Below, piece by piece: positions 1 through 9,284 of a stretch of 64,000 bases of DNA. The notes beneath the pieces are model-generated. The model was not told the origin of the DNA, ran no database searches, and saw nothing but the letters and a program-made list of their open reading frames with translations. Source of the stretch: Verticiella sediminum (lineage in GTDB: Bacteria > Pseudomonadota > Gammaproteobacteria > Burkholderiales > Burkholderiaceae_B); the NCBI RefSeq assembly GCF_007558815.1, contig NZ_VLTJ01000028.1, forward strand, positions 113,414 to 177,413, written 5' to 3'. Numbering within the stretch: position 1 is the first letter of the stretch; every line of letters starts with the position of its first letter. Both the position numbers and the translations under genes were made by a program.

Positions 1-2068
<2,068 letters not shown>

Positions 2069-2433
2069 AGGAGCGGTACCAAATTGGGCGTTCAGGCCAA
2101 GCGGACGAGTTTATCATCCTGCCGCCCCGGGCCGCGCCCCGTGGCGATAGTGACTCGCCGGCCGCGGAAATATTTAGACAGATTGCGTTTCGCGCCAGAC
2201 ACGAGCGTTGACTCGGATGCGGCGGCGAGGCGCCGGGCCTGGCCAATAAACTGCGGGCTAACCCCGATGACATGTGGGCAAAAACCAACACCAACCTGCG
2301 CCAGGCCCGTGCTTTGCTTGCGCCGTCAAATACGAACATTCCACAATGAAGTCACGGGTTTAGCCCGCCGTCTTCGTGGTCTGAACAATGCATGACACGC
2401 CTGCCGCACTGGCCGGGAGGTCCTGAAAATCCT

Positions 2434-2461
2434 TTGAAACACATACCCTGATTGATATACT
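2434..2461 (+). promoter_or_regulatory. ompA promoter, sigma-70 type with extended -10
   Basis: TTGAAA at 2434-2439 and TATACT at 2456-2461 are separated by 16 bp, and TGA directly before the -10 makes an extended -10. This predicts a leader of about 100 nt before ompA. Nothing else is recognisable in the gyrA-ompA gap (2069-2567), and the short forward ORF in the leader looks like chance. Confidence 0.75.
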
Positions 2462-2567
2462 GGCCAGCGTATGTCCCCCTCATTTTTCGGGACGCCAGTA
2501 CTTACCTTCTGCGGCGGGGGTTCGCTGCGAAACTCACAATTTCTGCTTCAAGCTCACGAGGAGAAAC

Positions 2568-3218
2568 ATGAACAAGCCCTCAAAAATCGCACTGGCGCTT
2601 GCGTTCGCCGCCACCACAGTCAGCGGCGTTGCCATGGCCCAGCAAGTGCGTGCGGTTGCTGATCCCGCTGTCATCGCCCAGAACATTGGCACCGGCGAGA
2701 ACAACTGGGTGAACGTCAGCGGTCTGCCCTGGATGAACGGCACGAACGAACATTGCTGGCGCAATGCGTTCTGGACGCCGGCCACCGGCCTGATGGGCTG
2801 CGACGGCACGATCATCGCCCAGGCCGCGCCGCCCGCGCCGCCCCCGGCTGTTGCTCCCGTGGCTGAAAAGGTCGTCTACGACGCCGACACGTTCTTCGAC
2901 TTCGACAAGACCGACATCAAGCCGGACGGCCGTCAGATGCTCGACGAACTGGTCCGCCAGGTCAACAACCTCGAGCTTGAAGTCATCATCGCTGTCGGCC
3001 ACACCGACTCGATCGGTACGGACGCCTACAACCAAGGCCTGTCCGAGCGTCGCGCCAACGCCGTCAAGCAATACCTGGTCGGCCGTGGCATCGACCCGAA
3101 CCGTATCTACACGGAAGGCAAGGGCGAAAGCCAGCCGGTCGCCAGCAACGCCACCCGCGAGGGCCGCGCTCAGAACCGTCGCGTGGAACTGGAAGTCGTC
3201 GGCACCCGCCGCAAGTAA
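2568..3218 (+). CDS. ompA: OmpA family outer-membrane/peptidoglycan-anchoring protein
   Basis: A 216-aa exported protein. Residues 1-24 form a signal peptide ending AMAQ. A short variable region (about 25-90) is followed by a Pro/Ala hinge (AAPPAPPPA) and a C-terminal OmpA domain (about 100-213) that binds peptidoglycan. The domain shows FFDFDKTDIKPDG, VGHTDSIGTDAYNQGLSERR and the closing NRRVELEV. It lacks the eight-stranded N-terminal barrel of enteric OmpA and so matches the short OmpA of Bordetella and relatives. The ATG follows a strong GAGGAG ribosome site (start of the leader at the 2434-2461 promoter). The gene is monocistronic, ending at a strong terminator. Confidence 0.93.
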   Translation: MNKPSKIALALAFAATTVSGVAMAQQVRAVADPAVIAQNIGTGENNWVNVSGLPWMNGTNEHCWRNAFWTPATGLMGCDGTIIAQAAPPAPPPAVAPVAEKVVYDADTFFDFDKTDIKPDGRQMLDELVRQVNNLELEVIIAVGHTDSIGTDAYNQGLSERRANAVKQYLVGRGIDPNRIYTEGKGESQPVASNATREGRAQNRRVELEVVGTRRK

Positions 3219-3280
3219 TCCCGCGGTGTACCGGGCGGCCCGGCCGCCCGGTTGCAGTACGATCCGAGTGGGTAGAATGA

Positions 3281-3313
3281 AACCTGGCAGAGACATCTGC
3301 CAGGTTTTTTTTT
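3281..3313 (+). terminator. Rho-independent terminator of ompA
   Basis: A perfect 10-bp stem (3281-3290 with 3297-3306) encloses the loop agacat and runs into nine consecutive T. The T tract also forms the left edge of the dispersed repeat that follows. Confidence 0.92.
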
Positions 3314-3391
3314 GCCGCCGGGCCGCTCCCAAGGCAAAAGCGCCCCCTGGGGGGCAGCAAGCCGAAGGCGCAGCGTGGGGGCTTTTTTTGC
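3305..3391 (+). repeat. Dispersed ~85-bp intergenic repeat, copy 1
   Basis: This element is nearly identical to the reverse complement of 63574-63659, with only a handful of differences by eye. It has an AAAAGCGCCCCC left arm and a GGGGGCTTTTTTT right arm, so it can form a bidirectional terminator-like hairpin. Copy 1 lies between ompA and ubiG and copy 2 lies upstream of the last gene; both are outside genes. Confidence 0.85.
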
Positions 3392-3437
3392 CGCCGCGGC
3401 GGCGCGCACGCGCCATCCTCTTTTTCCGGACGACCCC

Positions 3438-4250
3438 ATGACCGCCACGCCATCGACCACCAACGCCAGCGCAGCCGAACTCGCCAAGTTCAGTGCGCTC
3501 GCGTCGCGCTGGTGGGACCCGACCAGCGAGTTCAAGCCCCTGCACGCCATCAATCCGCTGCGCCTGGGCTGGATCGAGGACATCGTCGCACAGGCGGACA
3601 GCTCGTCCGGGCGCGCCCTCGTGCCCGTCAGCGCCACGGCCGCGCCGGCGCCGACGGCGCCCAGCGCCTTGCAGGGCAAGCGCATCGTCGACGTGGGCTG
3701 CGGCGGCGGCATCCTGGCCGAGAGCATGGCCAAGCGCGGCGCCACTGTCACCGGGATCGACCTCGCCGAGAAGCCTCTGACGGTGGCTCGCCTGCACAGC
3801 CTGGAGTCCGGCGTGAAGGTCGACTATCGCTGCATCGCCGTCGAGGACCTGGCGCGGGACCACCCCGGTACCTACGACATCGTCACGTGCATGGAAATGC
3901 TGGAGCACGTCCCCGACCCGGCCTCCGTGGTGCGCGCGTGCGCGACCCTGGTCAAGCCCGGCGGCCACGTCTTTCTGTCCACGATCAACCGCAATCTCAA
4001 GTCGTTCCTGCAGGCCATCGTCGCGGCGGAGTTCGTCCTGCGCATGCTGCCGCGCGGCACCCACGACTACGCCAACTTCCTCAAGCCCAGCGAACTCGCC
4101 ATGGCATGCCGTGGCGCGGGCCTGGAGATCACCCGTCTGCAGGGCTTCACCTACAACCCGCTGACCGACGTGTACAGCCTCACCGCCGATACCGGCGTCA
4201 ACTATCTGATGGCGACCCGCCGCCCGCTGCCTGTCGCCGCCACTGCATGA
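3438..4250 (+). CDS. ubiG: Ubiquinone biosynthesis O-methyltransferase UbiG
   Basis: A class I SAM-dependent methyltransferase of 270 aa, acting at both O-methylation steps of ubiquinone synthesis. The N-terminal family signature [18 protein letters not shown] is at about 25-42. SAM motif [13 protein letters not shown] is at about 84-95, the acidic loop GIDLAEK at 106-112, and [10 protein letters not shown] is present. Compared with E. coli UbiG there is an Ala/Pro-rich insert at about residues 52-79. An upstream in-frame extension exists, but it reads through the repeat and is compositionally unlike the family, so the ATG at 3438 is preferred even though its ribosome site is weak. The stop overlaps the gph start (ATGA). 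Confidence 0.95.
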   Translation: MTATPSTTNASAAELAKFSALASRWWDPTSEFKPLHAINPLRLGWIEDIVAQADSSSGRALVPVSATAAPAPTAPSALQGKRIVDVGCGGGILAESMAKRGATVTGIDLAEKPLTVARLHSLESGVKVDYRCIAVEDLARDHPGTYDIVTCMEMLEHVPDPASVVRACATLVKPGGHVFLSTINRNLKSFLQAIVAAEFVLRMLPRGTHDYANFLKPSELAMACRGAGLEITRLQGFTYNPLTDVYSLTADTGVNYLMATRRPLPVAATA

Positions 4251-4918
4251 GCATGTCCATCACCGCCATCCTGTTCGACTTCGACGGCACGCTTGCCGAC
4301 ACCGCGCCGGATCTCGCCGGCGCAGCCAACCTGCAGCGCACCAAGCGCAACCTGCCTGCGCTGGCCTACGAGCAACTGCGTCCGGTCGCCTCGCAGGGCG
4401 CGCGCGGCCTGCTGCGCGTGGCCCTGGGCCTGGCCACCGACGACCCGGCCTACCCCGAGGCGCGCGACGCCTTCCTGCAGGACTACGCCGCCACCAAGGA
4501 TCAGCAGTCACGGCTTTTCCCGGGCGTGCTCGAGCTGCTGGCGCAGATCGAATCCGCGGGCATGCAATGGGGCATCGTCACCAACAAGGTAGCCTGGCTC
4601 GCCGAGCCCCTGATCGCCAGCCTCGAGCTGAACGCGGGCGTGGTCGTGTGCGGCGATACGACGCCCCACGCCAAGCCACACCCCGAGCCGTTGCTGCACG
4701 CAGCGCGCATGCTGGACAAGGCGCCCGACGCCTGCATCTACGTCGGCGACGACCTGCGCGACGTGCTGGCCGGCAAGGCGGCAGGCATGCCGACGGTGGC
4801 CGCCGCCTGGGGCTATTGCGGCGAGGACCAGCCCGTCACCGAGTGGGCCGCCGACCGCATCGCCGACGATCCGCAAGGCGTCTGGGCCGCCATCCAGTCG
4901 CTCGTCGCCGAGCGCTGA
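4247..4918 (+). CDS. gph: Phosphoglycolate phosphatase (HAD superfamily)
   Basis: A 223-aa HAD hydrolase that removes phosphate from 2-phosphoglycolate. The four HAD motifs are visible: [10 protein letters not shown] (nucleophile Asp11, Asp13), IVTNK, AKPHPEP with the motif III Lys, and [15 protein letters not shown]. The cap helices between motifs I and II place it in subclass I. The start chosen is the ATG overlapping the ubiG stop as ATGA; an internal ATG two codons later (4253) is possible. ubiG-gph adjacency is common in beta- and gamma-proteobacteria and implies translational coupling. The 185-bp gap to ssrA shows no obvious strong terminator. Confidence 0.9.
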   Translation: MSMSITAILFDFDGTLADTAPDLAGAANLQRTKRNLPALAYEQLRPVASQGARGLLRVALGLATDDPAYPEARDAFLQDYAATKDQQSRLFPGVLELLAQIESAGMQWGIVTNKVAWLAEPLIASLELNAGVVVCGDTTPHAKPHPEPLLHAARMLDKAPDACIYVGDDLRDVLAGKAAGMPTVAAAWGYCGEDQPVTEWAADRIADDPQGVWAAIQSLVAER

Positions 4919-5087
4919 ACAGCCCCCGGGCACAACAGGCCCCGGCCACCGCCAGGACGTTACGCTCGAGCGGGCCGACGGGCGCCGCGCCCGCCAGTTG
5001 GGCGGGCACGGCGTCGCGTTGCGGCAACAGGCGGCACGCTTCCCGGCACGCCCCTTGAAGCCACCCGCCTTCGCCCCATATATGGAC

Positions 5088-5093
5088 TACAAT
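5088..5093 (+). promoter_or_regulatory. -10 element of ssrA
   Basis: TACAAT lies 10 bp before the mature 5' end of tmRNA. No good -35 hexamer sits at the right distance; a TTGAAG at 5055-5060 is about 27 bp upstream, which is too far. Confidence 0.45.
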
Positions 5094-5103
5094 GGCAGTA
5101 CCT

Positions 5104-5471
5104 GGGGCCGATCCGGATTCGACGTGGGTCGCGAAACAGTGCAGGGCATGTCGAGCACCAGTAAGCTCGTAAATCCACTGGAACACCAATAAACGCCAAC
5201 GATGAGCGTTTCGCTATCGCCGCTTAAAAACCGGTAATGCGCGCTGCACCGGTTTGCCTTTGGGCCGGGTGGGGCAACCCACAGCAGCGTCATTCACAAA
5301 GGATCGGGTCAGGATGGGGTCACACGTCCTGGTCTTAAATCACGTGAATCGCCATGGGCCGGTGCGTCGGCTGACCAAACCCCATGGTTAAAACAGAACC
5401 AGCAGACTAAACATGTAGAACTGCCTGCGGAGGGCTTGCGGACGGGGGTTCAATTCCCCCCGGCTCCACCA
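5104..5471 (+). ncRNA. ssrA: tmRNA (transfer-messenger RNA)
   Basis: tmRNA rescues stalled ribosomes by acting first as alanyl-tRNA and then as mRNA for a degradation tag. The 5' end GGGGCCGA and the 3' end CGGCTCC-ACCA form the 7-bp acceptor stem with one G-U pair, and the T-arm GGTTCAATTCC lies just before the 3' end. The resume codon is GCC at 5195 and the tag reads ANDERFAIAA, ending at TAA (5225-5227). The tag resembles the ANDERF/ANDERY type I associate with beta-proteobacteria. The CCA end is encoded. The 3' part of ssrA is a frequent integration site for islands. Confidence 0.96.
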
Positions 5472-5579
5472 CTTTAGACAGCGCTAGACAGGTCCAGCCA
5501 GAGGGGCGACACCCGCAAAGTCGTCCCGGACCGTCTAGAACCGTCTCCCGTTTCACACGAGATTCACACCAGTCGGTTG

Positions 5580-5606
5580 GGCCGCCCTCGAGGCGGCCTT
5601 TCTTTT
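5580..5606 (+). terminator. Likely ssrA terminator
   Basis: A GGCCGCC / GGCGGCC stem (5580-5586 with 5592-5598) with loop CTCGA is followed by TTTCTTTT. It lies about 110 bp after the tmRNA 3' end. Confidence 0.7.
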
Positions 5607-5999
5607 GGTGCGCCGGGATCAGCGCGCCTGGCGGCTTCGGGCATAGTGTTGCCCTACAGGTTGGGGTGCGATTGCAGCCATTCTCGCAGCGCGACGTCGA
5701 TGCGCGTCTGCCAGCCGGCAAGCGGCTGGCCCTCGCCTTGACCATCGCCCGGCGCTTGGGCGTGGACATCGGCGGGGTGGCCCCGATAGACCGGTACGAA
5801 GGCGTCGCGGAGATGGTGCTCGACGCGGCTTTCCATGCGCATGCCGCGCTGACCACCCGAGCGCCTGCTTGGCTGGCACGCAGCCCTGTTTCCGACCGGC
5901 GACTCCGGTATGAGCAACTACGAATGGCAGATTGAGCGCAAACGCCGTTGGCCGGCCGCCCAAGTCACCGCCGGGCGCGCCCCGCCAAGTGCAGAGCAA
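5607..5999. other. Gene-poor scar between ssrA and the TAXI gene
   Basis: No intact gene is convincing here. The only recognisable feature is the BrnA-like tail on the minus strand listed separately. The forward 89-codon frame over the same bases has no family features. The position directly behind ssrA suggests leftover material from a past integration, but I found no direct repeat of the ssrA 3' end. Confidence 0.4.
5654..5917 (-). pseudogene. Possible remnant of a BrnA-type antitoxin (C-terminal motif)
   Basis: The minus-strand frame ends in AGWQTRIDVALREWLQSH, which matches the C-terminal GWQTRIN-ALR-WL signature of BrnA antitoxins, the DNA-binding partner of BrnT toxin. The upstream residues do not look like BrnA in this frame. 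A neighbouring frame contains an RRPK-like basic stretch (STPKRRAMVKAR), which suggests a frameshift or deletion. No brnT is next to it; the expected place is occupied by the TAXI gene. I read this as a decayed toxin-antitoxin fragment. A chance resemblance cannot be excluded. Confidence 0.3.
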
Positions 6000-7532
6000 T
6001 CACGGCGTCCGCTGCGCGAAGTACGCCTCGGCCGCCGGATGCATCGGAATCGTCAGCCCGACACGCGCCCGGCGCGGCGAGATCATCGCGCCCGCGCTGC
6101 TGCCGGCGGCCAGGAAATCGGCGCCGCCGAAGAAGGTCTCCAGCAGGCCGTGCACCTCGGCATCGGTCAGGTCCTCGCGGCCGACCAGCAAGGCGGTGAC
6201 GGCGACGGTGCGCAGGGGCAGCGCCTGGCCCGGATAGGTGCCCGGCGCGAGCGTGACGGGCACCAGCTCGGGATCGGTCCGCGCCATGGCGTCCACGGCG
6301 TCGGCCGCCAGCGGCAGCATGCGGATGGCGCCGTCGGCCCACAGCCGCTGCAGTTGGCGGGCAGGGGCATGGATGACGGCGAAGAATGCGTCGATCTCGC
6401 CGCGTGCCAGGGCTTGCGCGGCAGCCTCGGGGCCAAGGGCGGTGATCCCGGCAAGATCGGCCTCCTCGATCCCGTGCGCCCGCAGCACGGCGAGCGCGGT
6501 GGCGCGCGAGCCCGACGCGGGCAGGCCGAGATCGACACGCCGGCCGCGCAACTCGTCCAGCGACTCCGCTCCGTCGGCACGCACGATCACCTGCACGGGC
6601 TCGGGGAACAGCGTACCCAGCGCGCGCAGCGCGGTGTCTTGCGGACGCGCGGCGAAGGTGCCCGTGCCCCGGTAGGCCATGGCGGCGATGTCGCTCTGCA
6701 CCAGCGCCGCGCTCGCCAGCCCACGCCGCAGCATCTCGACGTTCTGTGCGCTGCCATCGGTGGTCACGGAAGCCGCCTGTACGCCATGCGTCCTGCCGAA
6801 GGCGGCGACGGTGCGTGCGATCAGGTCGTATTCGCCCGCGGTGGGTCCGCCGGCGATGACGAATGCACGATGCAACTGCTCCAGGCGCAGATTGATCTGC
6901 TGGATGGCGGCCTGAAGCTCCTCGGCGACGATCGCGCGTGCTTCGGCGCCCTGGCGCGCCGGGGTGCGGTCGACGATGGCGCGGATCTGCTCGACGAGGC
7001 CGCGTGCCAATGATCCGGCCGTATCCTCGGGCCCGCTGGCCTCTCCCGCCGGCGGAACGTACAGGGTCGGCTCCCAGCCATCGGCGCCCTGGCGAAAGGT
7101 CACCGAGCCGCGCACGCGCAACTCGTCGCCCGCGGCGTTGCCGTCGCTGTCGATGCCGCCGATACCCGGCTCGGTGGCGCCCAGCAGCGAGGCCAGGGCG
7201 GCCGGTGTGAGCGACTCCCAATCCGAGAACTGGTAATCGCGCTGCAACGCCAGTGTGGCGTTGTAGTAGACGATGTGGCGCGGCGCGCCGTCGCTGGCAG
7301 TGCCCAGCGGCGCGCTGCCCAGCCGGCGCAGGCTGGCGATCTCGAGCAGCGGATCGGCAAAGGTGGCCTGCAGGCGGTCCTGCACCGCCTCGCGCACGGC
7401 GGTTTCGTCGGGCGCACGCGAACATGCGGCCAACAGACACAGGCACAGGAGCATGAACAGCAGCCGCAGCGCGGACAGCCAGGCAGGCGCGAGGACCGGG
7501 GGATGGACGCGAGAGAATGCAGTCGTGGCCAT
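6000..7532 (-). CDS. TAXI-family solute-binding lipoprotein with extra N-terminal domain
   Basis: A 510-aa exported receptor. The N-terminus has a membrane segment ending in the lipobox LLAAC at about residues 33-37, so it should be a lipid-anchored periplasmic protein. The TAXI core begins at about residue 225 (FVIAGGPTAGEYDLIARTVA) and contains the usual SVTTDGSAQNVEMLRRG and ALVQSDIA segments. The preceding ~185 residues form a separate region ending in a helix (EELQAAIQQINLRLEQLH). TAXI proteins normally deliver substrate to TRAP permeases, but no DctQ/M-type gene is here. Instead its start lies 3 bp after the gltS stop, so it probably works with GltS. The substrate is likely glutamate or a related anion, by inference. 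Confidence 0.82.
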   Translation of the reverse strand: MATTAFSRVHPPVLAPAWLSALRLLFMLLCLCLLAACSRAPDETAVREAVQDRLQATFADPLLEIASLRRLGSAPLGTASDGAPRHIVYYNATLALQRDYQFSDWESLTPAALASLLGATEPGIGGIDSDGNAAGDELRVRGSVTFRQGADGWEPTLYVPPAGEASGPEDTAGSLARGLVEQIRAIVDRTPARQGAEARAIVAEELQAAIQQINLRLEQLHRAFVIAGGPTAGEYDLIARTVAAFGRTHGVQAASVTTDGSAQNVEMLRRGLASAALVQSDIAAMAYRGTGTFAARPQDTALRALGTLFPEPVQVIVRADGAESLDELRGRRVDLGLPASGSRATALAVLRAHGIEEADLAGITALGPEAAAQALARGEIDAFFAVIHAPARQLQRLWADGAIRMLPLAADAVDAMARTDPELVPVTLAPGTYPGQALPLRTVAVTALLVGREDLTDAEVHGLLETFFGGADFLAAGSSAGAMISPRRARVGLTIPMHPAAEAYFAQRTP

Positions 7533-7535
7533 GGC

Positions 7536-8756
7536 TCAGAATCCGAACATGGGCAGTGTCAGAAAGCCCTGGAGGAACAAGGCGTTCGTGATGTCGATCA
7601 GGAAAGCGCCCACGATGGGAATGATGAGGAATGCCGTGGGTGACGGGCCGTAGCGGTTGGTGATGGCCTGCATGTTGGCGATGGCGGTGGGCGTTGCCCC
7701 CAGCGCGAGGCCGCAATGCCCGGCCGAGATCACCGCGGCATCGTAGTCGGCGCCCATCACGCGGTAGGTCAGGAAGGTGATGTAGAACGCGGCGATCACG
7801 GTCTGGATCGCCAGGATCGAAAGGATCGGCAGGGCCAGCGAGACCAGCTCCCACAGGCGCAGCGAGATCAGCGCCATCGACAGGAACAGCGACAGCGACA
7901 CGCCGCCGATCAGGGACACCGTGTCGTCGTCGACCTGGCGCAGCCCGCTCAGCGTGAGGCCGTTGCGCACCAGCACGCCCGTGAACAGCGTCCAGACGAA
8001 GGCGGGCAGCGTGATGACATCGTTCTGCATGGCGACGCTCAACCAACTGCCCACGACCACGCAGAAGGCGACGAGCAGCAGCGCTTCGATGAAGGCCTGC
8101 GGCGACAGGCGGGACACCTCGGACGCCGGCGCCGGCCCGGGGCCGGCATGCGCCTGGCCGGTCGCCCCGGCGCCTGCGGACCCGGTCAGCCCGTGGCGGC
8201 GGATCAGGCGCTGCGTGACGGGGCCGCCCAGCAGCCCGCCCAGGACCAGGCCGAAGGTGGCGCAGGCCATGGCCAGCTCCATTGCGCCCTGCAGGTTGTC
8301 CACGTCGACGAAGGTGCCGGCATACGCCGCGCCGGTGCCGTGCCCGCCCATCAGGGTGATCGAGCCGGTCAGCAGGCCCACCAGCGGATGCAGGTCCATG
8401 GCCCAGGCCGCGGCCAGGCCCGCGGCGTTCTGCAGCACCAGCATGCCGGCGAGCAGAGCCCAGAACAGCAGCAGCTTGCGCCCTCCCTTGAGCAGCGTGC
8501 GCACATCGGCACCGAGCCCGACGGTGGCGAAGAAGGCGAGCATCAGCGGCGCCTGCAGGGCCAGGTCGAACGAAACCTGCACGTCGGCACCGAAGCGCAA
8601 GGCGGTCACCAGGCCCGCCGCTACCAGGCCGCCCACCACGGGCTCCGGGATGCTGTAGCGCTGCAGGAAGCCGACCCGGGCGATCAACGCCCGGCCGACC
8701 AGCAGCACCACGATGGCTGCCACGAGTGTCGTCATCACGTCGAGATCGAACTGCAT
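7536..8756 (-). CDS. gltS: Sodium/glutamate symporter GltS
   Basis: A 406-aa inner-membrane permease of the ESS family. It has about ten hydrophobic segments in two inverted halves, each with a Gly-rich re-entrant region: GSITLMGGHGTGAAYAG in the first half and ISAGHCGLALGATPTAIANM in the second. A Pro/Gly/Ala-rich cytoplasmic linker separates the halves at about residues 215-235. The start MQFDLDVMTT at 8756 was chosen because it gives the family N-terminus; the 31 codons upstream are polar and unlike GltS. It is the first gene of a two-gene operon with the TAXI receptor. The length is close to the ~400 aa usual for the family. Confidence 0.93.
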   Translation of the reverse strand: MQFDLDVMTTLVAAIVVLLVGRALIARVGFLQRYSIPEPVVGGLVAAGLVTALRFGADVQVSFDLALQAPLMLAFFATVGLGADVRTLLKGGRKLLLFWALLAGMLVLQNAAGLAAAWAMDLHPLVGLLTGSITLMGGHGTGAAYAGTFVDVDNLQGAMELAMACATFGLVLGGLLGGPVTQRLIRRHGLTGSAGAGATGQAHAGPGPAPASEVSRLSPQAFIEALLLVAFCVVVGSWLSVAMQNDVITLPAFVWTLFTGVLVRNGLTLSGLRQVDDDTVSLIGGVSLSLFLSMALISLRLWELVSLALPILSILAIQTVIAAFYITFLTYRVMGADYDAAVISAGHCGLALGATPTAIANMQAITNRYGPSPTAFLIIPIVGAFLIDITNALFLQGFLTLPMFGF

Positions 8757-9284
8757 GGATGAACGGATCCTATCTTGATCGTTGCTATCGTCACGCCGCG
8801 CAAGGCCGGCACCCCGCGGGTCATGCACGAGCCGTGCCAATGCCCTCACCGCCGCCTGCGTCCGGCGGCACCGAAGCGGCCCGCCTCCCGGTCGAAGGCA
8901 TCATGATAGTCGGTGCCAACGGCGCGGCCGCAGCCGCCGTGCTGATGATGGTCCTGGCCGCCGTGCTCGCCGGTGGCCTGGTCCTCTGGGCAATGTAGCG
9001 GCGATCCCGGGCCCGGGCCGGCCGGCCGCGTCCGCACAGGAACGAGCGCGCTACGTGACCCTGTCCACCGCGCTGCGCGCAGGGGAACTCGGCCCGATGG
9101 ACACCTCGATCGCGCAGTGGCTGCAGGATCCGGAAGGCGTCGAAGTGATCGACCCAGCCGGTGGCGATTCGTCGAGTGCGTCGACAGCTCGCCGTTGCGG
9201 GTGCCGGAAGTCAGGCGCGGGCAGCCGTACTGGGGGCCGCGGGCAGAGACAGCGACGCGGGACTGACGCCGCCTCCCGGGGCGG
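8757..9284. other. gltS-ligase intergenic region with unclear small frames
   Basis: This 528-bp stretch separates gltS (leftward) from the end of the acyl-CoA ligase. It contains a 31-codon membrane-type frame (listed separately). It also holds forward sequence that reads protein-like in two successive frames: LSTALRAGELGPMDTSIA around 9061-9114, then FVECVDSSPLRVPEVR around 9172-9219. No family was recognised. Confidence 0.35.
8903..8998 (+). CDS. Possible 31-aa single-pass membrane peptide
   Basis: ATG at 8903 follows GAAGG by a few bases. The frame encodes 31 residues, of which about 22 form one hydrophobic segment (AAAAAVLMMVLAAVLAGGLV), ending at TAG. It resembles small membrane peptides, but Ala/Val/Leu-rich frames also arise by chance in GC-rich DNA. 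It is divergent from gltS. No function can be assigned. Confidence 0.28.
   Translation: MIVGANGAAAAAVLMMVLAAVLAGGLVLWAM

Noticed and set aside
2471..2662. 63-codon ORF overlapping the ompA leader
   Set aside because: It overlaps the ompA ribosome site and signal-peptide region in another frame and resembles no protein.
5055..5060. TTGAAG as the ssrA -35 element
   Set aside because: The spacing to the TACAAT -10 is about 27 bp, too long for a sigma-70 promoter.
5666..5935. 89-codon forward ORF behind ssrA
   Set aside because: No ribosome site or family features, and the opposite strand shows a better antitoxin-like motif.
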